NCBI GenBank assembly: GCA_023213315.1
Contig: JAKCPI010012719.1
Location: forward strand, 19,205 to 83,204
Length of the DNA stretch: 64,000 nucleotides
DNA from: Euborellia annulipes
Taxonomy: Eukaryota; Arthropoda; Insecta; Dermaptera; Anisolabididae
Reading direction: 5' to 3'
Every line of letters begins with the position of its first letter. Position 1 is the stretch's first letter. The notes under the pieces are model-generated. The model was not told the origin of the DNA, did no database searches, and saw only the letters and a list, made by a program, of their open reading frames with translations. Below are positions 1 through 11,855 of this stretch, piece by piece. A program made the position numbers and the translations under genes.

Positions 1-311
1 AATAAAAGATTTTTTGGCATTAATCATAAATTATTTTTTTTAATTTAGTAATTAATAATACGACACTACAATTAAAAAAATACAACCCCTCCGCCACTAT
101 TTCTGCCGCCGTCATCAGATATTTTATTCACTTTGACAAGTAAACACTAATAGTCAAGTTGTCAAATACAATGCCTGACGGGTACAGAAAGAAATATTGG
201 CCGAAACGTTTGGCATTATTAACTTTTTTGTAAGCTTATTATTAATCACTTTTTTTTATTATTTTTTGTATTATTAATTACTTAATTATTTTTGTATTAT
301 TAATTACTAAA

Positions 312-612
312 TTAAAATTCTGGTGTGACTAGTCGCACAGCACACCACTTTCTCTTACCAAATGTAAGGTGCTTGTCACACCAGATTTTTTGTGTCCACA
401 TATATTTTAGATTCCGCCGATATATTAGAATTCAAGATGCAAAATTTATAAACATGGGAAAATATTTATATTTTGTTACCATGGCAACGATTTCTCCTAT
501 CGTTCCTATGAAGTAGGCTAAGAGTAAAGCCTGCTTCAAACAATTTTGAGGGCAAAACGAGAATATACATTTGAAAGAGCATCTAAAAAATAATTGATTT
601 TTGAATTTTAAT
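312..612 (-). mobile_element. Element A, partial
   Basis: A minus-strand copy with the central palindrome (CTGGTGTGAC ... GTCACACCAG around TTTCTCTTACC), then TTGTTACCATGGCAACGAT and GAGCATCTAAAAAATAATTG. Confidence 0.7.
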
Positions 613-619
613 CAAAAAT

Positions 620-930
620 AGCAGCGACGTAACTAGCCTTTGAGGGCGGGGGGGGGGGGCGAAGCTCAACTGGGGCGCCATTTTTCGTTCGACCTTTTTT
701 TTTTAGTATTCTAATTCCAGCTTTTTTTTTGTAATTTTTCTCCGGATTTGTAATACAAAATGAATTTATTATGAAATTTCAAAAAAAAGCCGGAGATTTT
801 GGGAAAAAGCTGGAGATTCAGGGAAAAAAAAGCCGGAAAGCCGGAGTAAAGCCGGATGCGCTAGGGCGTCTATATCGGTATCGAGGGGCGCCATAGGCTT
901 GATGCGCCCCCCTTCCCCCTCACCTGGATA
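620..930. mobile_element. Probable MITE with degenerate ends
   Basis: The ends with AGCGACGTAACTAGCC and a G run, and CCTCACCTGGATATGCTAG with a C run, look like decayed TIRs. The interior has AAGCCGGAG repeats. No target duplication was seen. Confidence 0.35.
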
Positions 931-949
931 TGCTAGAATGTGGCTGTAG

Positions 950-1226
950 CTGATATGTTGAATAGGGAAGAGGGTGCAGCCAATTGAGCCTCTATTTAGT
1001 AATAAACACTCTTTATTGGAACGTTTCGGCCGGGATCAACCCTGCCATCTTCACTCTTCAAAGCTAGAAAATTATAATATAAAAAATTGGATAAGTGAAT
1101 GTATTTTAATTTGAAGGGTGAAGATGGCAGGGTTGATCCCGGCCGAAACGTTCCAATAAAGAGTGTTTATTACTAAATAGAGGCTCAATTAATTGGCTGC
1201 ATCCTCTTCCCTAATCAACATATGAG
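950..1226. mobile_element. Long fold-back element with hammerhead-like cores
   Basis: The left arm (about 951-1054) and right arm (about 1118-1224) are inverted copies. The cores are minus 1054-1023 and plus 1118-1149: GTGAAGA, a GGC/GCC-plus-GGG/CCC stem II, and GAAACGTT. The first core base is G instead of C in both arms. No clear target duplication was found. Confidence 0.65.
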
Positions 1227-1397
1227 TACAGTATTTGCTATGGTACACAATCCTCAGTTCTAATTGACATCTGTCATAAACATCCTTAAATCGAATATTA
1301 TATGATACCTCCTGAATATTCATTAAAAAAAAATTTTATTTGTACTTTTATAAATTTTGAAATTGTCTCAACATGTTATCATTAATCTAGTGTTTTT

Positions 1398-1444
1398 TTT
1401 TTTTTTTTTATTAAAGGCCTTTTTCGGTAACGGAGGCCAATCAA
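1398..1444 (-). mobile_element. Very short retroelement tail, possible
   Basis: A T run then CCGTTACCGAAAAAGGCC (minus strand), between AGTGTTTTT at 1389-1397 and at 1445-1453. It resembles the 3' end of the 5S SINE. The short flanks are partly homopolymer, so support is weak. Confidence 0.35.
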
Positions 1445-1453
1445 AGTGTTTTT

Positions 1454-2276
1454 CTGTAAACAGAAATAAAGGATGTATTTGTTAACTAGATTCAATTTTA
1501 ATATTAATAATAAATATAGATAAAACTAAAAATACACTTGGTAATTATTTCATAAATAAATGAACATCAATTTTAATGATAAATATTCTAATTTATATGC
1601 AATTAAATTAAATTTCTAATTTTATTGGTTTCAAAGTTCATAAATTAAGAACTCTCTCGCTTTGTTAATTTTTAATGAGATATTTAAAATTTTCTACAAA
1701 AACTCTATCTCCTTTCCTCTCTTCTCTCTCTCTCTCTCTCTTTCGTTCTCTTCTCAATTACTCGCGATATTAATTCTAAACACGCTATAATTATTTATTT
1801 ATTTAATTTTAATTACTTTATCGACTTTTTTTTGGATGTTTGGTGGCGTGTTCTATGATAGACAGACAGCCAGACAGACAGCTTTTTGGCTTTTATCTTG
1901 CCTGACCGATCTTCTCGCGAACCTGTGCGCATTCTAATAAGCAATTAGCACATCATCTTTATATATCGTATGTGTCAGTGTGTAGGTTGATGGCCGAGGC
2001 TTGTCAAAACGAGGGTGTTTTTGGAGTAAGGGTGTAGGGGTGCTTAATGGATCCAAGATGACCGCCATCCGATGTGACAGCTTCCACTGGAGATAAACAA
2101 CTCACCTCCCATCTCCTCACCTGTCATTGCCGATCAAAAACATTCTTAAAAAGCCAATTTTTTTTCCTGATATAATCTATATTTAAATGTTTTACAATAA
2201 ATCAATTAGATGAGTAATATCGCTACGTGGAAGATAAACAATAGTAAATAAAATTTTATAATTCATATAATCATTA
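1454..2276. other. Unique AT-rich stretch, no gene seen
   Basis: A CT tract and a CAGACAGACAG tract are present. 1900-2110 has more balanced composition and no repeat match in the window; it may be conserved non-coding DNA. No splice-bounded open frame was found. Confidence 0.4.
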
Positions 2277-2717
2277 TTACTTTCTCTTACCTATATGTAT
2301 ATGTTAATATACATATATATATAGAGAGAGAGAGGAAGCATTGGTTTCATGTCAAAAATTCGATGTCGAGATTTTGATGGACATACACGTTTTGAGGTCC
2401 ACTGAATCCAAAAAAGTCGTTTTCATGGTCTGTGTGTCTGGGTTCAATTTAAAGCATGAAGGAATTGAGGTAGGAGGTTGAAATTTTATATTTAGGTTAG
2501 GCACCCTGCTGGGACGTGAAAATAAGTTTTTGAACAAAATCGGCCAAAATGTACTAGTACTCTACTGATGTAGTTTTTCAGTTTTTTCGATTTTCTCAAA
2601 ATTCGCTACAACGATTTTGATTAAAATTCAAAAATCAATTATTTTTTAGATGCTCTTTAAATTGTACTTTTTCATTTTGTCATTAAAATATTCTGAAGAC
2701 CACTTTACTCATGTACT
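2277..2717 (+). mobile_element. Element A, 5' half
   Basis: It starts ACTTTCTCTTACC with a TATA-rich fold, then ATGTCAAAAATTCGATGTCG and GATTTTGATGGACATACACG, and runs to GAAGACCACTTTACTC, where a SINE joins. Confidence 0.75.
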
Positions 2718-2932
2718 TTTTTTTTTTAACACTCACGCTTTTTTTCTCATTCACACTCACACTGCCATATAAGACATTTACGATAACCGTTATTGATTTA
2801 ATATACATATTGGGGTCCAGGCATTCTTATCTAAGCCATTTGGATGGCTTAAATAAAATCATCGGACTGCCTGGGGTCCGAACCCGCGACTTTTGGTATA
2901 TGAGGTTAGCACGCTAACCTTGCGACAAGCTC
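2718..2932 (-). mobile_element. tRNA-headed SINE, family 1
   Basis: On the minus strand the head has the B box GGTTCGGACCCCAGGCAG, followed by an AT-rich hairpin and a GTGTGAGTGTGAATGAGAAA tail with an A run. It abuts an element A copy on the left and a hammerhead-like 3' half on the right. Confidence 0.75.
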
Positions 2933-3573
2933 TCGAAACGTCGGCAATAAAATATAAAGGTTTTTGTTTTCACCAAGGTGCTTTACTCGAGATGGCTCCC
3001 ATCCATTTTTCTAATTAAATATCTACAGCTATTTAATTCAAGAAATTTTAAGAATTATAATATAACTGATATCTTCAGAAAATATTTAAAATAGGCAAGA
3101 GTTGATTCAGGAAATTTTGATTTCTAAGTGTTTGTTCTACATAGTAGGCCTACGAATGATTTGTAGCTTTGGACTTCAATGACGAAAAGCGTTCACAGTG
3201 CAAGGAGTAGTGAGTTTATATATGATTTATTTATTAACTATTAGTATATTGGTATATTGGATATAGCCAGACCTCTGATTTGTCGACGGATTGGCATTCC
3301 TCCACGCTCTCAAATGCTTGTGCTATAAGCCTACAGTAAACATCCCAATCAATCCATCGCTTGAGGCTATAGCTGAACTCAGCCCCGAAGGATTATAATT
3401 CAAAAGTCACTCATTCATTGATTTATAAAAAAAGAGCATTCTTAAGGAAAAATATTCTAAATGGCTAACTTGGCTTCTGTGGTAACACTGCCTCTGAAGC
3501 GGTTGTCTCAATCGAACAGGTTTTATAGGTCTATTAAAATATCCAAAAACATTTTGGTACTCTTTCTGGATCT

Positions 3574-3834
3574 CATAGGCGTAGCCAGGGGGGGTGGGGG
3601 TTCAAACCCCCTCCCCCCATGGGACCCAAGTCATGACTAGATATTTAATACAAATTATATATTATTATTATTATTATATTTCATATAGGGTAAGAGAAAG
3701 TAAAATATAATAATTTACTCTAGCTAAAAAAAACAAGCCAAAATGATTTATAAATACCCTAAAATAATATTAAATTTTTGAAAAAAATTTCTTGATCTCC
3801 CCCCCCCCATCAAAGATTTCTGGCTACCCCAATG
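3574..3834. mobile_element. hAT MITE, CATTGGCGTAGCCAG family, copy 1
   Basis: An 8 bp duplication CTGGATCT lies at 3566-3573 and 3835-3842. The TIRs are CATAGGCGTAGCCAG and CATTGGGGTAGCCAG. Inside are C/G runs and a GGTAAGAGAAAGTA motif also found at the ends of element A. Confidence 0.85.
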
Positions 3835-4469
3835 CTGGATCTACTTGATTTTTTTATCCGAATTATTGGCCTACTAGTTATCTCTTCTTCTCAGTCATTT
3901 GTGTCAGGGACTGACTGACACGTTGTGATATTTCTAAAGGAATGAGTTATATTACAATATATTCATATTTATTTAAATTATAATTTCATAGATAAATTTA
4001 GTTATGTGAATATATTTTGTTAGTATCCAAAAAACTAAAATATTATAAATGATTTTCCGTAATAATGATAGAATAGAATATTTTGAATCATAATATAGTA
4101 TATTTATTAATATTAGAATTTATAAGATTTAGTTATTATTTGAATTTCTACTTCATTTTAAATTTACAAAGGGATTCTAAAATTTACAAAATTCTCTTGT
4201 TATTCCAAAACCTTTCCACTTCATTTTATTCTCATATAATTTTGAATTTATTATTATTATTGTATTTATTCTGTCAAAGGCCATATATGCCTCAGTGGAT
4301 ATAAACACAGTGTCATAAATAAATAAATAAATTTTTTCACTTTCATTGTTAAACACAAAGGGTTGGGGCACAGAAAAAATGTTCAATTAATTATACCTAT
4401 TAACTAAATAGTAAATCAAAGGAAAAGATGAATAGCGATTTACATAAAATAAATAAAAAAAAGAGTACA

Positions 4470-4605
4470 ACCTTCCTAGTAGCACAATGATTGCAGGGGT
4501 TCGCTTCCCGTCCCAAGCGAATCCGCTGGATCACAATAGCTATCAATCAATTGAAATAAATAGAAGATGGGTCTAAATGGCCTTAGATAGATGTGAAACA
4601 AAAAA
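4470..4605 (+). repeat. Possible tRNA-like SINE
   Basis: GGGGTTCGCTTCCCGTCCC is B-box-like, and GGTCTAAATGGCCTTAGATA followed by an 11-base A run looks like a SINE tail. A similar tail (GGGGTCTAAATGGCATTG with a long A run) is at 40870-40921. Confidence 0.4.
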
Positions 4606-4620
4606 AAAAATTCAAATGAG

Positions 4621-4736
4621 TAAATAACTATTGGAAGAAAGGGGCGGGAGCTTTCCCGGGAACAGCAGCCAGGTGAAATAAAAAACTTTATATTTTGTTG
4701 CCGACGTTTCGGGAGCTAGTCTCACTCATCCTCAGT
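4621..4736 (-). repeat. Half element with hammerhead-like core
   Basis: On the minus strand: CTGAGGA (4735-4729), a shortened stem II, GAAACGTC (4710-4703), then GGCAACAAAATATAAAG. The CAGCCAG motif at its other end matches the element at 54839. A related 3' half is at about 2929-2965 on the plus strand (CGAAACGTCGGCAATAAAA). Confidence 0.5.
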
Positions 4737-5061
4737 GCCTAATGTAACAATTTTTATTTACTAATTATTATATATACATTAATAATAAATTTATAACATG
4801 AAACATTTTAATTTTTACTCACAACCAAAATTGTCAAAATTTAGTACTTTATGCGGTACTGGAATTTAATTTCATGTTTATACATGTATTTATTAGTTCT
4901 TAGCCCATCATTAGTAGGTACAATAATACAACCTAGCCTTCGACTCAAATGTTATTACTGACACCGCATCTAAATAGCAAATGATGAATTTTTTATTTTT
5001 AAATATAATTTTTCTTCATTTTTAGTGTCAATTAGATGACTTTCTTGAATTAAATACTTAT

Positions 5062-5376
5062 TTTTACTTTCTCTTACTTCTATATATGTTAATATATAGA
5101 GAGGGAAAGTATTGGACTCATGTCAAAAATTCGATGTCGAGATTTTGATGGATATACAGGTTTTGAGGTCCCCTGAATCAAAAAAGTGGTTTTCGCAAAC
5201 ATGGTCTGTCTGTGTGTGTCTGTTTGAAATGTATATTAATGAAAAAAAAAAATTAATAAAAAAAAAAATTTACACCTTGAAATTCGAATGTACCGTACTG
5301 TCGGAAACTAAAAATATGTCGACACAAAAATCTGGTGTGACAAGCACAGAACACAACTTTCGATTACCGAAGGTAT
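5062..5376 (+). mobile_element. Element A, internally deleted
   Basis: It has the 5' end as in other copies and jumps after the TCTGTCTGTG segment to the 3' part (GTACCGTACTGTCGGAAAC, CTGGTGTGACAAGCACAG, CGATTACCGAAGG). Confidence 0.75.
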
Positions 5377-5389
5377 TTAACTAAGGATT

Positions 5390-7040
5390 TATTTTTATAA
5401 ATTATTTATAAGTAGGCTAATTTGATTTTTTAAAGGCGAAAAAGACTCCACACGCCTAAGGAGAAAAAAATATTTATATCCTCTCTCGGTTTTTTCTCTC
5501 ATGCCCTTATTTAATGAAGAGTTGCTATTATTATTTTATATATATATATCTATATATTATAGAATATATATATTTATATATGGTAGGCTATAATCTTTAA
5601 TTAAAACCTATAAGTTTTAATTAAAGATCCATATATAGGCCTATTACTTAGGCCCAGGTGTCTTCTCTGTTGTTGCAATTTTCTGTGCTGTTGTATGGCA
5701 ACCTTTACGAGAAAATCTCTTTTTATCTGATTGTCCTCATATAATGATACAAAATTTTGTAATTTTTAAAATCAAAACTGTGCCCTCTCCCCAATGCGTG
5801 CGTTGCTAATGCTGTCGATGATTTTTTTTATTTTTAATTGACAGTTTATGCTGTCTGATTCTGTCTTTGATTTTATTTATTGTTTGCCTTATATAACATT
5901 GATTACAATTTTCGGTTTCATTACCAATACAATTTAAATAACTGTAAATAACTGAGCATCTTTTAGGATGTAGCCTCTCCTAATCATTTTCCCAGTCATA
6001 AAGAAAAAAACGGAATAGGAAATGTTGCCATGTTCATAAAATTTTAATATCATTTTAAATAACTTTTATTTGAACTAGACTTAAAAATTTATTATTTAAT
6101 TGAAGAACAGTTATTTTATTTTCCGGTATATTCAAAATAATATTTATATTTACTCCCATCTAGAACAAATTCTTATGGGAAATAAATAGGACCGAAGGGG
6201 AGTGTAATCAAACATCAGCTGCGACTTATACTTTGCTAGAAAGGATTTACGTCAAAAACTTGAAAGCCAATTTTCCTTTACATCTAATAGAGAGAAAGAA
6301 GTTTATCTTTAAAATTAAATCTCTTTATCATCCCAGACAACTAAAATGACATCTGGTTAGGGCGAAGATAATAAATCGACGTATTTTTTAAGAAAATATT
6401 TGATAAAAATAATTTATATGCGAATATATATTTAATTTAATTGTCGATTCATTTTGGATAGAAAACATTTTGAAAAAAGAGATAAATAGATATGTTTGAT
6501 TGATTGATTGGTTAATTACTCCCATTTTTTGCTGACTTGATTCAGTCCTAGAGCCATCATTAAAAATTACCTGAGAATTTTATATAAATATTTAGATCCT
6601 CTGATATAATTAATAAAAAAATAAATATACAAATTGAAATAAAAAATAGCGTCTGATTAAATTAGTTGCGAGTTCAAGATGAATTAAATTTATGGCTGTT
6701 TTCTTTATTGAAAGGTGGAGAGAGGCATATAATTTAAGAAGTAACGTAACGGTATTTATAGAAGCATAATTAGTAATGATCCGATTTCTATTGGTAATTC
6801 TAATCATATCCGATGATAAGAACAGGAATCAGGCAAATCAGGAGCTCATCTGTAATAAAACTCACAACTAGAGAGGTTTCGAATATAGGCCCCTCAGAAC
6901 CATTGTCAGAAAATTTTTTTGGAGGGAGAGGGGTTCGGATGATCCGAGGGATAATCCCCCTCCCAAATTAATAAATTTTAAAGAATATAAAATATTTTTT
7001 TATAATTTTTAATAATTTCAACTCCATGTTTCTCACTGTT
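5390..7040. other. AT-rich stretch, no gene seen
   Basis: A TATA-rich fold near 5535-5640 (with AATTAAAACTTATAGG and its mirror) and a Tigger MITE on the right. 6900-6960 has a G-rich GGAGGGAGAGGGG run. Nothing else could be supported. 7660-8380 is likewise empty apart from homopolymers. Confidence 0.35.
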
Positions 7041-7050
7041 TTTCTTTTTA

Positions 7051-7463
7051 CCGTAAACCCACTCTTAACCTGATCGGGACCGAGACCCTGGTCGGATACC
7101 CGTTTGGTCGGTTAATCCGAGGTTTCGGTGAAAAATTGATTCTCATTCCTTTTCATCACACGTTTTCCTTTTCCTAACTCGCTCATTTTTATTTAAGACC
7201 CTATGTAGTAGAATATATAGGGTAAGAGAAAGTAAAAATAGACTGGGAAGCAAGCGAGAAAACAAACTCGGGAACTCTTTCCCTCTCCCTCTTTACCATC
7301 TGAACATACATATTGCACAATGCTGCACCATACAATTTAATTAAAATTCAAAAAAAAAAAAGTAATTTATATATAATATATATGTAATAATCATAATAAT
7401 GTATGATGGTAAACTAATGGGATAGGCCGGTTAATCCGAGGCCGGATAAGAGGGGTTTTACTG
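7051..7463. mobile_element. Tigger/pogo-type MITE
   Basis: The right TIR, on the minus strand, is CAGTAAAACCCCTCTTATCC; the left is CCGTAAACCCACTCTTAACC. TA flanks lie at 7049-7050 and 7464-7465. These match Tigger-type ends. It contains a short piece of element A near 7206-7236. Confidence 0.65.
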
Positions 7464-8383
7464 TATTTATAATTTCGGAGGGGCGTTTGGATCCCCCTGG
7501 TCTATTATGGCCCTGACTCCTATTTTATTTGATGAAGGATATTGAGGAAGTGAAAATTCTCGGATCAATTTTCTCTTCTTAAATTTAATAGAAAAAATAA
7601 AATAACAGTAGACTATATAAAATTTTCTCGTGATTGTGAATTCCAAGTGTTGCAAGTGGCGATTTGTCTTGCGCCCTTGTTATCCGCCTTAATCCCATCA
7701 AGCCAAGAGGCAGTCGATAAATCTATTAGTTGCACTCGGTTGCCAATTAGGGTCTCTGCGCCCGAGTCTCTCCATCTATCAAACCGTTTATCTCACCACT
7801 CCAATCACAAGCACTAAATCTAATAGTTCCATGACTTAGAGTATATAATTTCCTATAAGTATATACAAACAAAATAACTTAAACTGTTTTTTTTTTATTT
7901 TTTTTTATTTTATTTTATTTTAATAGAATAATATTGATCGCATAAAACGATGAGAACTTCATTTTTCTTCAATTGCTCTGAGTATATTTTTTCTCTTTTG
8001 GAATTTAAATTAGAGTGAATTTTATAAATAAGCACTTTTCTTTGTTCCGGGAGTTTTTTTTGAATCATTTTGCCGTTTGTTATACATGTATTTTTCTTAA
8101 ACAAAAAAGAATAGCCTACACAAATTTTGAATTTTATAACTCTGAAGCATTTATATATAATTGACTAATTAATTCAATAAATTTCCTTCAAATTATGTTT
8201 TAGATACATATAGACATATTAACTATTAATACATCTTATAATTTATTCGTATTAATTATATAACAAGGGTCTGATTAACTGAGTGCAATAATTATTACAA
8301 TCTTATTATAATCTGTCAGCTTTGAAGAAAAATTGTTTATTGGCTTACCACTATGCTAATAAAATTTTCAAGAATATTAAGGC

Positions 8384-9080
8384 CCGTTTACACTCTACGA
8401 TAAAACTATCATAAATAGTCTGTCCCTCTACTGGTTTAATAAGCAGAGCACAAGTGAAAAATCTTTCTTTAAAGTTTTTCACTTTGTTAGTAACTTGCAC
8501 GGCTAACTGCATTTAAGGGGTAGTGAGTTTTATTGGTGTAGGTCGAGGTTCCGGTGGCCTAGTACAATGGACAGCACGCCTATGCCCCGGAAAGACTGGA
8601 GATCCTGGGTTCGATTCCCAGGGGCCATGGGATGTTTGGCCTCGCCAATAAAAAACACTCACAGCTTTGTTAGATATATATCTCTATGACTTAGTTAAGT
8701 CCGAAAAGAATCGAGATGTTTTTTGAATACTAATATCTAATTCAAATTTATAAATCTCGAAAATATTTAACTATCGTAAATAGGTTTATCGTAACGATAG
8801 ATTTGTTACGATTTATCGTGTAAACAGGACATTGTAGGGATTTATTGGAATTGGATGATTAGAAAATGTCTGCCGGCATCAATTTCTGTAAATCGTAACG
8901 ATTTCACTCAGTTTGCATTTGCTATTGCATTGAAGTCGATAGCTGTTGTCAACGAAATGTGACAATAAATCGATAAATCGTTACGATTTATCGTAGAGTG
9001 TAAACAGTACTCCACTCTTTCGATTTATTGAAGCAATAAATTTGTCAATCACATCGTTACGATTTATCGTAGCATGTAAA
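8384..9080. repeat. Repeat built on ACGATTTATCGT / GTGTAAAC ends
   Basis: CCCGTTTACACTCTACGATA at the left is mirrored by TATCGTAGAGTGTAAACAG at about 8989-9007 and again by TATCGTAGCATGTAAACAT at 9066-9084. Several internal copies of TTACGATTTATCG occur. It looks like a MITE with repeated ends; a family 2 SINE has inserted in it. Confidence 0.5.
8547..8768 (+). mobile_element. tRNA-derived SINE, family 2 (tRNA-Arg-like head)
   Basis: The head GGTTCCGGTGGCCTAGTAC, a TGGGTTCGATTCCCAG arm (a perfect B box) and the acceptor-like GGGGCCA look like a tRNA-Arg derivative. The body runs to AAATCTCGAAAATATTT. It sits inside the repeat at 8384-9080. Confidence 0.8.
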
Positions 9081-9089
9081 CATACCTAT

Positions 9090-10130
9090 AAATTTCAAAA
9101 TTAATCCGTCATAAATGAATGGGACAAAAGAATTCAATTTGCTATAAACAGCTACTGCCCTCGAACCTCCTGAGTCATAATGCAGAGATAGAGGTCTGGC
9201 CTACCTGCTAGGGGTCAGTAGTTCGCTTTCCAAGCGTTAATATTAAAAAAATCTGTCCATTTTGCCTTTTTACTTAATGAAAACCAATTTTTGATTAGTC
9301 AGTGTTCTTATTATATTATTAGGATGCTAGAAAAACCTCGTTGTTTCCTTCTAATCTCTCTACCTGCGGCTGTTTTTTTAAGTCAGCAGCATTTTTAATG
9401 CAATTATCAATCGTTCTACTAAGAGTAGGTCTAATGCAATAAATAATAAAAAAGAGCAAGATATTATTTAATTTATCCATTAGCATCAGGCTGTCAATGC
9501 TATTGGCCACCAAACACACTCATTAGCCAATGGAGAAATCACTAACGGCATTAAAAGCTAATGGCTATAATTATTAATGGATATCATATGGATTGGATTA
9601 ATTATATAGGGCAGACAACAAATTAAATACATTCGAAGATGATAAACAACGAACAAGCAACCACCCCTACATTAAAATATTATATTCTGGGGAGTCAATC
9701 GGAGAAAGAAAGGGAAAATAATAAAAAGACAAGTGAATAAATGGGTGAGACACGCGTATAAATTCCACCCCCCAATTTTAGGGATGGGGTGAGCTTCGTG
9801 GGAAATTCGACATACGTTAATAATTCTGAATAGAGGAGCCGTGAAACTCGACACCCCTAAAAATGTGCACGCGTGTGCATCATTAGTTAGTGGTGGTTAT
9901 TCGCATTTCGGCCCTTCAATGGGATTAAAATTAGCTCCCTCCCCCTCCCCTCCTCCAACCATAAACAAAAACATTTGAGGGATGGAAAAAATGAAACCCA
10001 TATGCTTTACTTTTTTTCCCCTTGTATTAATGGAGTTTAAGATTATCCTTTTTATTGTAATGATAACTTGGGCATTTATTTATAAACAAGCTGAATAAAG
10101 GAAATAGGAACTCTATTTGGTTTACAGAAA
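9090..10130. other. Unique stretch, no gene seen
   Basis: Moderate GC islands at 9160-9240 and 9740-9960 have no match elsewhere in the window. No coding signal. Confidence 0.35.
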
Positions 10131-10141
10131 ATGCTAAATAA

Positions 10142-10402
10142 CAAACAGGAGCAGGAAGTTGAAGGTAGCCAGGATGGAATGAAAAATCTTAAGACGTTTC
10201 GGGAACGCATCTCTCCCATTCTCAGTTGTATGAACCACTAAGTATCCACCTAAGCAACTTTAAATTAGGGTGAGTATGGGAACGATGGGTTCCCGAAACG
10301 ACGACAAAATTTAAATAAGATTATTTATTCCATCCATTTATGGCTGCCTACATTCTCCTGCCTCTGTTGATTATCACTCAGCCATTGAATTTTTTTCTTT
10401 TC
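10142..10402. mobile_element. Fold-back element of the hammerhead-like family, 11 bp target duplication
   Basis: It is flanked by ATGCTAAATAA at 10131-10141 and 10403-10413. It shares the right-end motif CACTCAGCCATtGAATT with the copy at 54839-55101, and a GTAGCCAGG-type left motif. GTTTC at 10196-10200 and GAAAC near 10295 mark two inverted cores. The plus core has a perfect stem II (GGGAAC/GTTCCC), but its CUGANGA reads GTGAGTA. It is decayed. Confidence 0.75.
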
Positions 10403-10487
10403 ATGCTAAATAATATTAGACTAATAAAGAAATTTAAATATTTTTCTTGATAATTAACATTATATAGGTCTAGGCATAAATTTTTAC

Positions 10488-10660
10488 GTTTTTACGCCGT
10501 AAATTTGGGAGTTTCATTGATGTATAGACAGCACTTCCTGGCTATCATTGTACCCATCGTAAATAAATATTCATCGGAGTGGTCGGGATCCGAACTCGCA
10601 CCATGTGGCTTTAAGATTATCAATATTGACATTCTGGAAGGTATATGACACAACCAACTC
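10488..10660 (-). mobile_element. tRNA-like SINE, family 3, copy 1
   Basis: On the minus strand it has the B box GAGTTCGGATCCCGACC, and it ends with AATTTACGGCGTAAA. It is closely matched by the repeat at 11143-11325. Confidence 0.65.
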
Positions 10661-10960
10661 ACTCGTGCATTTTTTATTAATTGCTCAAGAGCTCTTCTAA
10701 AGCAATTAATTCGTGTCCAGTTGTTAATTTCTAAGGAGATTTAACAACTCCTCATGCATTTTTAAAGACTTTTCGCCATCTTACGTTAGACCATATAGAA
10801 TTTAAACGATACACACATTTTTTAATTACCATTCATCCAGGTACATTTATTTATATCTAAATGATTTAAAAAAATATTCTTTGAACTTGGAAGCGGCTGT
10901 TATTGATGATGTCTACAATGGCAGTAAATGGTGTCTCTACATTAATGAAATTCCAAAATT

Positions 10961-11130
10961 TACGAAGTTTCGATTCAAATATATTCGACCATGATCAGGT
11001 ATCCGGAGCTGCCATATGTGAATTGACAATATATTTTATCATATGTTGATGTTGAATGATGAAATATATAACTGTTATATTATAAATTCACATATGACAG
11101 TTCCCGGATACCTAATGAAGATTGAACAAT
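10961..11130. mobile_element. Fold-back with degenerate hammerhead-like cores
   Basis: The minus core CTGATCA lies at 10998-10992 and GAAAC at 10971-10967. A plus-strand partner ends with GAAAC near 11125. The arms around 10997-11024 and 11085-11113 (GGTATCCGGAG and its mirror) are inverted. A SINE-like repeat abuts on the right. Confidence 0.5.
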
Positions 11131-11142
11131 GTGGGCTGAAAC

Positions 11143-11325
11143 GCCGTAAATTTGAGAGTTTCATTGATGTATAGACACCACTACCTGGCTGTCACTCTAC
11201 ACGTCGTAAATAAATATTCATCGGAGTGGTCGGGATCCGAACCCGCACCCTGTGGCTTTAAGATATCAATATTGGCATTTGACAACACCTCTATAACCTT
11301 TCGGCCATGCCTCGGGGCAGACATT
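11143..11325 (-). mobile_element. tRNA-like SINE, family 3, copy 2
   Basis: The minus-strand head GAGGCATGGCCGAAAGGTTA (A-box-like) and B box GGGTTCGGATCCCGACC are followed by a body shared with 10488-10660. It abuts a hammerhead-like fold-back. Confidence 0.65.
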
Positions 11326-11596
11326 TAAGAACATCAAAGATGTTTTAAAAATCACATTCTGTACCTAATAATTCTTTTTTGAAGGAAGAAACTTTCGTCT
11401 TTTACCCCAGGTCAATCAACTATAGACCTACATGAAAGAACGTGTACAAAAAATTTGTTATCATCAATTAAAATTGGTTTAAAATTTAATTTTGTTGAAA
11501 AACATTATTCATGTGTTTTTAAGATAAAATTTGTAAATTGCCAAAAAGTGAAAATAACCTATAAGTCATTTTTAAATTTAATTGACTTTAAAAATT

Positions 11597-11855
11597 GCCC
11601 TCGGGGCTTGGTGTAGAGGTTAGCGTGCTAACCTCGTATACCAAACGTCGCGGGTTCGGACCCCAGGCAGTCCGATGATTTTATTTAAGCCAATTGGATA
11701 CCAAATGGCTTAAATAAGAATGCCTGGACCCCCAATAAATATATTTATTTATACAACGCTTATTGTAAAAGTCTTAAATGGTTTAAGTTGCCGAAAAGAT
11801 TGTGTGAATGTGTGTGTGAGTGTGAATGAGAAAAAAAGTATGAGTGTTTTTTATA
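11597..11855 (+). mobile_element. tRNA-headed SINE, family 1, full copy
   Basis: A 10 bp duplication TTTAAAAATT lies at 11587-11596 and 11856-11865. The A-box region is GCTTGGTGTAGAGGTTAGCG and the B box GGTTCGGACCC. The body hairpin is GGATACCAAATGGC and the tail GTGTGTGAGTGTGAATGAG. Confidence 0.85.

Noticed and set aside
8547..8630. tRNA-Arg gene
   Set aside because: The tRNA-like fold is incomplete in the anticodon arm, the sequence continues into a repeated body, and a second truncated copy with target duplications exists; it is a SINE head.
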